In this document: piece by piece, positions 51,901 through 59,715 of the stretch
How positions within the stretch are numbered: position 1 is the stretch's first letter
How the letters are laid out: each line of letters opens with the position of its first letter
DNA from: an uncultured Prevotellaceae bacterium
GTDB taxonomy: Bacteria; Bacteroidota; Bacteroidia; Bacteroidales; Bacteroidaceae
Assembly (NCBI GenBank): GCA_900314755.1
Contig: OMWH01000001.1
Coordinates: 62,001-126,000 of the forward strand
Length of the DNA stretch: 64,000 nt
Direction of reading: 5' to 3'
Position numbers and translations under genes: made by a program
The notes under the pieces: generated by a model
What the model was told of the DNA's origin: nothing
Databases searched by the model: none
The model's input: the letters and a program-made list of their open reading frames with translations, nothing else

Positions 51901-54222
51901 AAAGGTAAGGGTGTGGCAACGGACTTCGACTATGAATATTTTGTTTGGTCAACAGGTCAAACTGGTGCTCGATTTTATGTGAAGTTTATCACGTTCTCTC
52001 TTGCCAAGACGAATGACGTCAAATCAACGCTTACCAAATGCACTGTCAACAACAATTTCTATGGCGGCGGTAGTTTGGGTAAGGTGCTAGGCACTGCTAC
52101 TTCCATACTTGACGATTGTACGGTAAACGGCAATGTGTTTGGCGGTGGCTATTCTGCTACAATCCCAAAGATAGAAGTTCGAGACACCCCAGCGTTCAAG
52201 TCTGGCAAGGAACCGAACAAGAATATAAACATCGGTATGTTTGAGGAGGGTGAGATTGCAGATTCTGTCATCTACGAATGGAAGCAGGTTGATAATATGC
52301 CAGACAATGGCAAAATCGGTATGGACCCTGCTGGCAAGTTTGTCTATACCGATGAAGACCTAACCACCCTTGGACAAGTCAAGAATTCTAATCTTATTAT
52401 TAAGGGTGCGACGACTGTTTCTGGTGATGTCTATGGTGGTGGCGCATTGGCAAGTATGGATGCAATTGGACAAACAAAAGTCACCCTGCTTGGTGGCACG
52501 ATCAATGGTGATGTCTATGGTGGCGGACAGGGACGCTTAGAAGCTGGAAAGGCAGGAGAAGACGGTTATGTCAGTCCTATTGCCGCTACGGTCGGTTCTA
52601 CAAAGGTCAACCTGAATGGTATGGATGCCTCAGAGTATAAGGAGGCTTATAATTCTTGGGGGCTGGTGAACGAAGGGGAAGGGAAGCCTTATACAGTTGC
52701 CAACACTGCCAAGGGATGTGTCGTAGGCGGTAGCATCTTCGGGTGTAACAATATCAATGGTACACCGTTGGGTAATGCTACCGTTCATGTTTATAAGACA
52801 CAGAATGCTAACGCTACGCAGATTGGTAATGCTGGTGACGTGACAAATGCCAAGGAGAAAGGACGCTATGACTTGACTGCTGTCTATGGTGGTGGTAACC
52901 TTGCCCCCTTTATTCCTGCCGCTGCCAATGAGTCTACAGCGTCTACCCATGTTATCATCGATGGTTGTGGTCTGACGAGTATCGAGACGGTGTATGGCGG
53001 TGGTAATGCTGCCTCTACACCTGCCACTGACGTAACGGTGAACGGTACGTTTGAGATTAAGGAACTGTTCGGTGGTGGTAATGGATTGACTGCTTTGCCT
53101 GACGGTAAACCGAACCCCGGTGCCAATGTCGGGTATAAGAATTATACAAAATATGTAGATGAGGGCGGTACTCTGGTCGCAAAAGACAAGGAGGATGCTG
53201 ACACGAAAGAGAAACGTCTTGCAAGTGGTTATGTCTATGGATCCGGTGCCGCTAATGTAACTATCTATGGTGGAACTATCCATCAGGTGTTTGGCGGATC
53301 GAATACGAAGGGTAACGTTCGTATCTCTGCCGTCACCCTGCTTGAAGACCAGGATGTCTGTGAGTTCTGTGTCGATGAGGCATACGGTGGTGGTAAGAGT
53401 GCACCGATGGATGCCGAGGCGAAACTGCTGATGTCATGTATTCCTGGATTGAAGGCGGCATACGGTGGTGCTGAGGCAGCGAATATTGAAGGTGACGTGA
53501 CGCTGAACATTACCAATGGTAATTTCGACCGTGTCTTTGGTGGTAATAACAAAAGTGGCAGAATCGGTGGTACCATCACGGTGAATATTGAGGAGACAGG
53601 CTGTAAACCTGTCATCATCGGACAGCTCTATGGTGGTGGCAACCAGGCTCCTTATACTGCTCCCGAAGGGGAACATGGTCCGACACTGAATATCAAATCG
53701 TTTACCAGTATCGGTGAGGTATATGGCGGTGGCTATGGTGCGGGAGCTATAGTAACAGGCGACACCTATGTGAATATCAATGAGGTAGAGGGTGATAAGT
53801 CTTCTCAGGACGAGTTCATGAAAGAAACAGTTGCTGACGTGACTGACCCTGCCACTCAGACTACTGGGACAGACAAGGTGTCGAAAAATACAGGAGTGAC
53901 TAAGACGTTCAAAGACGGTGATGGTGATGATGCCAATACCATCAGTGTGGATATACCGCTCCACAAACAAGGGGACATCGGTAGTATTGGTGTTGTCTTC
54001 GGAGGCGGTAATGCTGCCCAGGTTGTTGGTAATACCCATGTGAATATCGGTACGTTGTCATCTGTCGATTATGTTACCAAAGCAACGGGCGAGTCCGTTG
54101 CTCGTACCGGGATCACACCTGTTGGCGCCGATATCCGTGGTAATGTCTATGGCGGTGGAAACAATGCGGAGGTAACGGGTAACACCAATGTCGTGATAGG
54201 AGAGAAGTATGTGGCTCCCTAA
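48925..54222 (+). CDS. giant exported YGG-repeat surface protein (1765 residues)
   Basis: Signal peptide about 1-25 (FIILLFSLVMTGVSDAWA). Residues about 130-290 resemble a GLUG-type beta-helix (GTLDGGLHKIIGSSAPLFAS, VGGLVGLLDGTARVINCFSY). From about residue 870 to the end come YGG repeats like those of the 4004-residue protein: NFYGGGVN, DVYGGGALASM, AVYGGGNLAPF, LYGGGNQAPY. The protein stops within such a repeat (NVYGGGNNAEVTGNTNVVIG), with no sorting-type tail, and a terminator follows about 70 bases later. Probably a cell-surface adhesin or matrix protein; how it is held at the surface is unclear. It starts 3 bases after the previous gene. Confidence 0.82.
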   Translation: MKHTIRFIILLFSLVMTGVSDAWADITENDIIINVLPNKAAGTVSVTNISGMTVTITATPATGYTIDAAHILVEKMVDPMAASRRAPGMASSLPVDGKNPFTFIIPEGFTGAYVTVNFYKASDEFTQITSLDQITEMNGKYQLTADVSGRSSSLGEFTGTLDGGLHKIIGSSAPLFASTDGAIICNIIFEDVNITSGDTDGDAGAVTSKAKGATRIYNCGILPTSVERDNKGNITGFYGSSVGGSRNVGGLVGLLDGTARVINCFSYANIKGGSTKGGIVGNNNKTSKQGAITTMVMNCMFYGDIADENTIAPIYGGTEITNASGGLPNYNFYRYRSRYSIQKKITNYNCALAMEEKFINRFERYRLLLNSNKKLAAWYITGNANDTAKLAKWVLETADRTNTQPMPYPILKAQGKYPSIINYDAEHAPDSVAVGRFKGGRVGRLAVTISGIGDNASSLAKFTKNRTSVDTTLVMTDKDEDRFNFNYKKVQLPYFNEMGEGNCTKNRVVTGWEITGFKGRTSDTFDTGDKWGAYNFADRDCTSKDLYSKTGRVFSQGAYYDVPNGVTGITIKPHWATAAYVADKMYDVAYSNAYAADGVEDMGTQTSNGGNKTINGDSQKVYDTIGNARGSMTFATGATVYDYAVVLVGNVHQDGNPTTNNTPYTIMSIDENKDNEPDYTYIFAHKSRQEISPIRFDFLNIMGIAEAQLPKNNNAKMTFRNVSIFKSKGWLEITNTCVVNFSQLEYDDNVSGKADAPVILLGGTYEQIVSTNGAINNKIQYVHVGSNAWFAKFGPGTHSDGRNFTNHVPISVTGGDYDEFYLTGTYQPDLNNTLKVDSAECYVSGGRFGEMAGASLEPLKGSVRWDINHADITNFYGGGVNANKPVEGNIRTDIANSHVERFCGGPKFGDMSPGKTVTTNATNCTFGTFFGAGFGGNSYNRVKYRDVADAAPADYQSYYSDGTSANDGKDRGKYFDGETTNASYDSGKDYGKKGKGVATDFDYEYFVWSTGQTGARFYVKFITFSLAKTNDVKSTLTKCTVNNNFYGGGSLGKVLGTATSILDDCTVNGNVFGGGYSATIPKIEVRDTPAFKSGKEPNKNINIGMFEEGEIADSVIYEWKQVDNMPDNGKIGMDPAGKFVYTDEDLTTLGQVKNSNLIIKGATTVSGDVYGGGALASMDAIGQTKVTLLGGTINGDVYGGGQGRLEAGKAGEDGYVSPIAATVGSTKVNLNGMDASEYKEAYNSWGLVNEGEGKPYTVANTAKGCVVGGSIFGCNNINGTPLGNATVHVYKTQNANATQIGNAGDVTNAKEKGRYDLTAVYGGGNLAPFIPAAANESTASTHVIIDGCGLTSIETVYGGGNAASTPATDVTVNGTFEIKELFGGGNGLTALPDGKPNPGANVGYKNYTKYVDEGGTLVAKDKEDADTKEKRLASGYVYGSGAANVTIYGGTIHQVFGGSNTKGNVRISAVTLLEDQDVCEFCVDEAYGGGKSAPMDAEAKLLMSCIPGLKAAYGGAEAANIEGDVTLNITNGNFDRVFGGNNKSGRIGGTITVNIEETGCKPVIIGQLYGGGNQAPYTAPEGEHGPTLNIKSFTSIGEVYGGGYGAGAIVTGDTYVNINEVEGDKSSQDEFMKETVADVTDPATQTTGTDKVSKNTGVTKTFKDGDGDDANTISVDIPLHKQGDIGSIGVVFGGGNAAQVVGNTHVNIGTLSSVDYVTKATGESVARTGITPVGADIRGNVYGGGNNAEVTGNTNVVIGEKYVAP

Positions 54223-54291
54223 ACTACGATTCCCTAATCTATCTCCAACGCCGGAACCATAGAAAAGTAATAAAAGTGTCAAGAAAACACA

Positions 54292-54321
54292 GAACGCTCC
54301 CCAAACAGGGAGCGTTCTTTT
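54292..54321 (+). terminator. intrinsic terminator of the YGG gene cluster
   Basis: A perfect 10-bp stem GAACGCTCCC (54292-54301) / GGGAGCGTTC (54308-54317) with a 6-base loop, then TTTT. It separates the giant-protein genes from fimbrial locus 2. Confidence 0.9.
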
Positions 54322-54378
54322 GTTGATAACGCACACAATGTAAAAAATGTTAAATATATAAGGTTTGATTGTTAAATA

Positions 54379-54410
54379 TTTGTCAGTTTTTATGGTTTTG
54401 TCTACTTTTG
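54379..54410 (+). promoter_or_regulatory. promoter of fimbrial locus 2
   Basis: TTTG at 54379-54382, 20 bases, then TACTTTTG at 54403-54410: a complete match to the Bacteroidota -33/-7 consensus and spacing. Transcription should start near 54417 and give a 70-base leader before the DUF3575 gene. Confidence 0.8.
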
Positions 54411-54486
54411 TGCGATGATTGCCGATGAAAACACTATGTCGACAACTACTAATTATAAGAATAAATAGAATCTAACTTGATAGGAA

Positions 54487-55077
54487 ATGAACTTTAGAGT
54501 GAAAGCAGGGATGCTTGCTGCATTGTTTTGTGTAGCTTTCTGTGTAGAAGAGGCATCCGCCCAGCAGTTGGCAGTGAAGACCAACCTCCTTTATGATGCG
54601 ACGACGACTCCGAATATCGGAGCGGAGCTTGGCATTGGTAAGAAACACTCCTTGCAGTTGTACTACGGACTGAACCCATGGAAGTTTAATACTGATAGTG
54701 GGAAGAAGTACTTCAAACACTGGTTGCTGATGCCAGAGTACCGTTATTGGTTCTGTCATCGTTTCCAAGGTTCCTTTGTCGGTGTTCATGCAATGGGAGG
54801 TGAGTTCGATGCAGCCAATGTGAAGTTACCGTTCGGTATGTACAAGAAATTGCGTGACCATCGTTACGAAGGCTGGTATGTCGGTGGCGGTGTGTCCTAT
54901 GGTTACCAGTGGGTACTTTCCCGCCATTGGAACTTCGAGGCTTCTGTAGGAGTAGGTGTAATCTATGCCAAGTACAAGGGCTATGAGTGTGGAGAGTGCG
55001 GCAGACAGACGGACGACGGGCATAAATGGTATGTCGGTCCGACGAAAGCAGTGCTTTCATTCCTATATTTATTCTAG
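54487..55077 (+). CDS. DUF3575 outer-membrane barrel protein (fimbrial locus 2)
   Basis: A 196-residue protein: signal peptide about 1-25 (MLAALFCVAFCVEEASA), then QQLAVKTNLLYDATTTPNIG, which is the DUF3575 start, and an eight-strand-like barrel pattern ending SFLYLF with a terminal Phe, as usual for outer-membrane barrels. It is homologous to the N-terminal half of the 25608 protein but lacks the OmpA domain, which in this locus is on the next gene. Both proteins share YECGECG. Likely part of the pilus assembly or surface-anchoring machinery. Confidence 0.85.
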   Translation: MNFRVKAGMLAALFCVAFCVEEASAQQLAVKTNLLYDATTTPNIGAELGIGKKHSLQLYYGLNPWKFNTDSGKKYFKHWLLMPEYRYWFCHRFQGSFVGVHAMGGEFDAANVKLPFGMYKKLRDHRYEGWYVGGGVSYGYQWVLSRHWNFEASVGVGVIYAKYKGYECGECGRQTDDGHKWYVGPTKAVLSFLYLF

Positions 55078-55113
55078 AAAAACTAGTAGAACTAGGAAAA
55101 CTAGAAGTGCTAG
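55074..55113 (+). repeat. five CTAG motifs at exact 9-bp spacing
   Basis: CTAG occurs at 55074, 55083, 55092, 55101 and 55110, giving a 9-bp tandem repeat of the type CTAGnAnAA. The first copy contains the stop codon of the DUF3575 gene and the rest fill the gap to the DUF3868 gene. Confidence 0.75.
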
Positions 55114-55141
55114 TAAGATTAATTAATAAAAACGCAATCAA

Positions 55142-56611
55142 ATGAAAAGAAACATTTTCCTCAGCATATCCCTGTTAGCCTTTAGCTTTGCGATGGCACA
55201 GGCTCCCATTAAGTTGACGGGTGTGAAGAAAAAGCAGGACACTCAGGTGTCCGTCACCAACTATCAGGTATCGCAGACCAACCAGAAGACGATGGTCACG
55301 ATGGACTTCGTGCTCGACTCCCTCAAGGTGAAGTCGGCACGCTACCGTGCTTTTACTCCTATACTCCGTTCTAAGGACGGCAAGCAGAAGCAACGTCTGA
55401 AGTCCCTGCTGGTGACAGGTCGTGTGCAGGATATCATCTTCGAGCGTGACGGTATCGATCCCTTGTATGTTGACAACTACCAGTCTGTACGTCGTGAGAA
55501 GAACGAGCCTCAGCGAGTGGCATATAATGACATAGTAGATCGCCAGCCTTGGCATGATGTAGCTGAGGTGTGGCTGGAGTGCGACCTCTGTGGCTGTGGC
55601 GACACCCTGAAGTCAGACCAGGCTTTCTTGGGACCAATCGTTCCGGAGACTGCTGCTCTGGATATCAAGCCAAACTATATCGATATAGTGCCGGCTCCTG
55701 AGAAGAAGGTACGCAACCTGCACGGCACCGCCTATATAACCTTCGTCGTAGACCGTTGGGAGATGAAGCCCGACTATATGGACAACCGTCGTGAGCTGCG
55801 TAAGATTACCGATACCCTCGACGTGATGAATGCTGACAAGAACGTCTCTATCCATAAGATTAAGATTCACGGATGGGCATCACCGGAAAGCCCATACAAG
55901 CATAATGAGATGCTTGCCACCAACCGTGCCAAGTCACTCACCAACTATGTACGTAACACCTATAACCTGCCAGCTGATGTCTTTGCTCCCGCAGAGGCTA
56001 CCCCGGAGAACTGGATAGGCTTGCGTGAGGCTGTCGACAAGATGTCTCTCTCCGTCCTGCCACACCGTGAAGAGATCCTGGAGATTATTGACGACAAGAC
56101 CTTACAACCCGATCCGAGGGAGAAGAAGATCAAGCGTCTCTATCCGCAGGAATACCGTTACCTGTTGAAGAACGTCTATCCCGGACTGCGCCGCTCAGAC
56201 TATGAGATTACCTTTGAGTATAAGGAGTTCACCTTGGAGGAGGCGAAGGAGATCTATAAGACGAAGCCTTACCAGCTCTCACTCCGTGAGTTGTGGGATG
56301 TGGCACAGACCTTCCCGAAGGGCAGTGACGATTATAATAAGGTGATGCAGACCGCCCTTATCGTCTATCCGGAGAGTAAGGAGGCAGCCATCAACCTTGC
56401 CAATGTGGCTCTCCGTCAGGATGACCTGTTGAAGGCAGAGACCCTCTTGGACCGTGCCGGTGACAGTGGCGAGGCAGAGAATGCCCGTGCCATCCTCTAT
56501 ATGAAACAGGATCGCTATGCAGATGCTGAGGCTGCTTTGAGTCGTGCCAAGGCAAAGGGTATGAATGTCTCCTTGAACCAAGAGATATTACGGAGTATAA
56601 AGAAGAAATAA
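55142..56611 (+). CDS. DUF3868 / OmpA-like / TPR protein (fimbrial locus 2)
   Basis: A 489-residue exported protein. After the signal peptide (about 1-18, FAMAQ) comes a DUF3868-like part (about 20-170: IKLTGVKKKQDTQVSV, SRYRAFTPILRS-type segment, RVQDIIFERDG). Then an OmpA-like region (about 215-310) with HKIKIHGWASPESPYKHNEM and NRAKSLTNYV, and finally two or three TPR-like helices (about 400-485, AAINLANVALRQDDLLKAET). This order is common next to Mfa1-type pilin genes in Bacteroides and Prevotella. A role in linking the pilus base to peptidoglycan is inferred. Confidence 0.82.
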   Translation: MKRNIFLSISLLAFSFAMAQAPIKLTGVKKKQDTQVSVTNYQVSQTNQKTMVTMDFVLDSLKVKSARYRAFTPILRSKDGKQKQRLKSLLVTGRVQDIIFERDGIDPLYVDNYQSVRREKNEPQRVAYNDIVDRQPWHDVAEVWLECDLCGCGDTLKSDQAFLGPIVPETAALDIKPNYIDIVPAPEKKVRNLHGTAYITFVVDRWEMKPDYMDNRRELRKITDTLDVMNADKNVSIHKIKIHGWASPESPYKHNEMLATNRAKSLTNYVRNTYNLPADVFAPAEATPENWIGLREAVDKMSLSVLPHREEILEIIDDKTLQPDPREKKIKRLYPQEYRYLLKNVYPGLRRSDYEITFEYKEFTLEEAKEIYKTKPYQLSLRELWDVAQTFPKGSDDYNKVMQTALIVYPESKEAAINLANVALRQDDLLKAETLLDRAGDSGEAENARAILYMKQDRYADAEAALSRAKAKGMNVSLNQEILRSIKKK

Positions 56612-56652
56612 GAGAACAATATAACATAACATTCATTTAATTCTAATCAATT

Positions 56653-58497
56653 ATGAAGAAACTTAGTTTTTTAATGCTTGCAGTAGCTGGAATGCTATTT
56701 GCAGCGTGCTCGTCCGACAAGGATGCAGCTGATGCTGGAGCCCCAGCTGAGATTAATCCTGATGGCTTCATGGCATTGAACATCAATTTGCCGACTCAGC
56801 CTTTGATGCGTGCAGCCAATGACAATTTTGATGACGGACTTGCCACTGAGTACAAAGTCAGTGACTGTGCTTTGTTGCTCTTCCAAGGAACAGAAGAGGC
56901 TACTGCAAAATTGATTAATGCTCAAGCTATCCTGTTACCTTTCGATGATCAGGTTGATGATGCTGACGCTGATAACATCACTACTTCCTACCTTGCCACA
57001 GCCAAGGTGAAGGGTTTTGAGAAGACTGCTGGTAATAAGCTTTTTGCTCTTGCCGTTCTGAACTATAAGAACGTGATGAGCATTGAGGCTTCTGGAATGC
57101 CCACAATCGCTGGCACTACGCTGTCAACCTCTTCTACCATCGCTGATGTACGTGCTTTAACAAATGCAGACCTGACATCTCGCGGTGGTGCTCAGAACTA
57201 TTTCTTCATGACTAATGCCGTACTCTCTACTGCAGTGGGAGGAACAGCCACCACGGCACCAGCAGCTGGAGACGTTTTCCAACTTGCCCAGATGGATGCC
57301 TCCAAGATCAAAGAGTCAGAGGCAGCTGCCAAGGCTGACCCCGCTGGTGACATCATCGTAGAGCGTGCCGTTGCAAAGGCTACTTTGAAAGTATCTGCGA
57401 CGAAGGTTGGTACTCTGGATATTGACAAAACAGAATGGGCTATTGATAATATGGAACCATTGACCTATGTCACCCGCAATCCTGGCGACTTGGCATATAT
57501 CGCCTATAGCTCAGGTGCATTCACTCCAGCCAACTATCGTTTCGTTGGTAATGCCACTACTAAGGGTAAAACCACATTGGGCTCTACTGAAGATTCATAC
57601 CGTACCTATTGGTGTGTTGACCCCCAGTATGACGCAGCCGTTACAGGTATGGTTCCCGCTACCTCTTTCGTAGCAACAGGTACCGCAAATCCTCTGTACT
57701 GCTATGAGAATACTTTCGACGTAGCTAACCAGAGCTATAAGAACACGACTCGCGCCATCATCAAGGTGAAATTGGATGATACCTCTGAGTTCTGGACAGT
57801 CAATGGAGGTTCTACCCGTTATACTACAGTTACCGATGCTACTTCTTATGTAGTTGACAATATTGTTAACAAGACAGAGGTTCTGGATGCTTTCAAAGCA
57901 GGTCTTAACGCAGGTAAGTCCTGGACTGTTGATGCTTCTTCTTTCGATATCACTTATGAGCGTGACGCTACAACCGGTCAGTATAAGGTGAAGAAGCTTG
58001 CTCTCTCATCTACAGTTAAAGCTGAGATTGGTACTACTTTCAAGGCTTCATTCGAAAGTGATATCGCTACCGTCCTTACTGATGCTATTACTTCTGCCAA
58101 TAATGAGGTTGTCATTCGTGACTATCAGGGTGGCGTGATGTATTATGAGGCTCGCTTCAAGCACTTCGCCGGTGAAGGTGTTGCAGACTTGGCTCCTTGG
58201 AACACTAAGGCTGCTTGGGAGACTCCTGCTCCTGCCGGAGGTTCTACTTCTGCTGCTTATCCTGGTGCTAACGCTGCCCAGAACTATCTGGGTCGCTATG
58301 GTATGGTACGTAATAACTGGTATGACGTGGATGTTACTGCCATTAATAACTTCGGTTATCCGGCAGATCCTTCAGGTCAGGTGAACAATCCGGATTTCGA
58401 CGATCCTAACACACCAGACGATAATATCCAAGAGTATATCTCTGCCAAGATTCATGTCCTCTCTTGGGCTAAGCGTACCCAGAGCTGGAGCTTCTAA
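56653..58497 (+). CDS. Mfa1-like major pilin lipoprotein (fimbrial locus 2)
   Basis: A 614-residue precursor: lipobox MLFAAC (Cys19), acidic linker, strand FMALNINLPTQ, then PLMRAAND with Arg53 as the likely protease site. The body resembles Mfa1 (VSDCALLLFQGTEEATAKL start; IHVLSWAKRTQSWSF end), and the length is close to that of P. gingivalis Mfa1 (about 560). It is most likely the main stalk subunit of a type V pilus. The WAKRxQ ending recurs at the end of the next gene. 41-base gap from the DUF3868 gene. Confidence 0.87.
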   Translation: MKKLSFLMLAVAGMLFAACSSDKDAADAGAPAEINPDGFMALNINLPTQPLMRAANDNFDDGLATEYKVSDCALLLFQGTEEATAKLINAQAILLPFDDQVDDADADNITTSYLATAKVKGFEKTAGNKLFALAVLNYKNVMSIEASGMPTIAGTTLSTSSTIADVRALTNADLTSRGGAQNYFFMTNAVLSTAVGGTATTAPAAGDVFQLAQMDASKIKESEAAAKADPAGDIIVERAVAKATLKVSATKVGTLDIDKTEWAIDNMEPLTYVTRNPGDLAYIAYSSGAFTPANYRFVGNATTKGKTTLGSTEDSYRTYWCVDPQYDAAVTGMVPATSFVATGTANPLYCYENTFDVANQSYKNTTRAIIKVKLDDTSEFWTVNGGSTRYTTVTDATSYVVDNIVNKTEVLDAFKAGLNAGKSWTVDASSFDITYERDATTGQYKVKKLALSSTVKAEIGTTFKASFESDIATVLTDAITSANNEVVIRDYQGGVMYYEARFKHFAGEGVADLAPWNTKAAWETPAPAGGSTSAAYPGANAAQNYLGRYGMVRNNWYDVDVTAINNFGYPADPSGQVNNPDFDDPNTPDDNIQEYISAKIHVLSWAKRTQSWSF

Positions 58498-58533
58498 TAT
58501 TATAAATAAACTACTAAGAAAATATTTGCGACA

Positions 58534-59691
58534 ATGAACGTTCGACATATCATAGAGAAGAGTTTACAGATGATTGTAGTTGCAGCCCTCTTTACAAGCT
58601 GTGACATGATGAAAGAAGACAGAGACGACTGCCCGACAGGTCTCTACGTCAACTTCGTTTACGACTACAACATACAGCGTGCTGACATGTTTAAGGATCA
58701 TGTGGGCTCCGTAACGCTTTATGTCTTTGATGAGTCGGACAAACTTGTCGCCCAACGGACGGTGAACGGGAGCGAGCTCTCCGTGTATGGATATAATATC
58801 CATTTCACGGAAGACGAGCTGGCTCCCGGGCACCAGTACCGTCTCTCTGCCATCGCTTTGCAGAAAGACTGGGATGCCGCCCTCAGCACGGATGGTGCCA
58901 AATATCGGCATACTACTATGAAGATTGGCGACAGCCGTCAGAACATTGGGGTAAGCCTTGACCGTACTGTGTCAGCTAACCCGAAGTATTATGATGTATC
59001 AACGGATGCTCCGCTTGATACGCTCTGGCACACACAGCAGGTGATGATGGCAAGTGCTGCCGAAAAACCTACTGCTACCAAGTATCATGAGAAAGCAGAT
59101 GGTACGGCAACGACCAATGCAGTCCAGACTGTCCAACTTGTGAAGGATGTTCCGACATATGCTACTGTCAGTCTGATTCGTGATACTAATCATCTGAATA
59201 TCTCTCTTCGTGAACTTGACCATCCAGAGGATGTCAACGCGGACGACTATGAGGTGTTCATCCTCGATGCCAATGGTGATGTGGACTACCAGAATACGGT
59301 AGTAACACCCACCGACTCTCTCATATATCGTCCTTATGCTGCATGGACTACAACTTTTGACGCAGGAGGATCAACAGGTGTGGAGCGTTCTGCCCACTAT
59401 GACCTGATGTTCAACCGACTGATGTACAACACCACGCCCGACAAGAACGCCGTGTTGTGCATCCGCAAGAAGTCCGACGGCAAGGATGTCGCAGTCATCA
59501 ACCTGCCTTACATCCTTTGTGAGGGGCGCATGGCTTATGAGATCAACAACTATCAACCACAGGAGTACCTTGACCGTGAGTACGACTACCGTTTGGAGTT
59601 CTTCCTCCGTGGCGACCGCTGGGAGTTCGTCAGTGTATGTATCGACGTACTCTCATGGGCAAAACGTATACAGTACGTAGAGTTTAACTAA
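58534..59691 (+). CDS. Mfa2/FimB-like pilus anchor lipoprotein (fimbrial locus 2)
   Basis: A 385-residue lipoprotein with lipobox AALFTSC (Cys23) and the family motif MMKEDRDDCPTGLYVNFVYDYN. No Met-Arg processing site follows, which fits a non-cleaved anchor. The C-terminus SVCIDVLSWAKRIQYVEF resembles that of the preceding pilin (VLSWAKRTQSWSF), so the two may pair as base and first stalk subunit. It lies 36 bases after the pilin gene. Confidence 0.85.
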   Translation: MNVRHIIEKSLQMIVVAALFTSCDMMKEDRDDCPTGLYVNFVYDYNIQRADMFKDHVGSVTLYVFDESDKLVAQRTVNGSELSVYGYNIHFTEDELAPGHQYRLSAIALQKDWDAALSTDGAKYRHTTMKIGDSRQNIGVSLDRTVSANPKYYDVSTDAPLDTLWHTQQVMMASAAEKPTATKYHEKADGTATTNAVQTVQLVKDVPTYATVSLIRDTNHLNISLRELDHPEDVNADDYEVFILDANGDVDYQNTVVTPTDSLIYRPYAAWTTTFDAGGSTGVERSAHYDLMFNRLMYNTTPDKNAVLCIRKKSDGKDVAVINLPYILCEGRMAYEINNYQPQEYLDREYDYRLEFFLRGDRWEFVSVCIDVLSWAKRIQYVEFN

Positions 59692-59715
59692 TCATATAAA
59701 GAAGAAGCGACGCTC

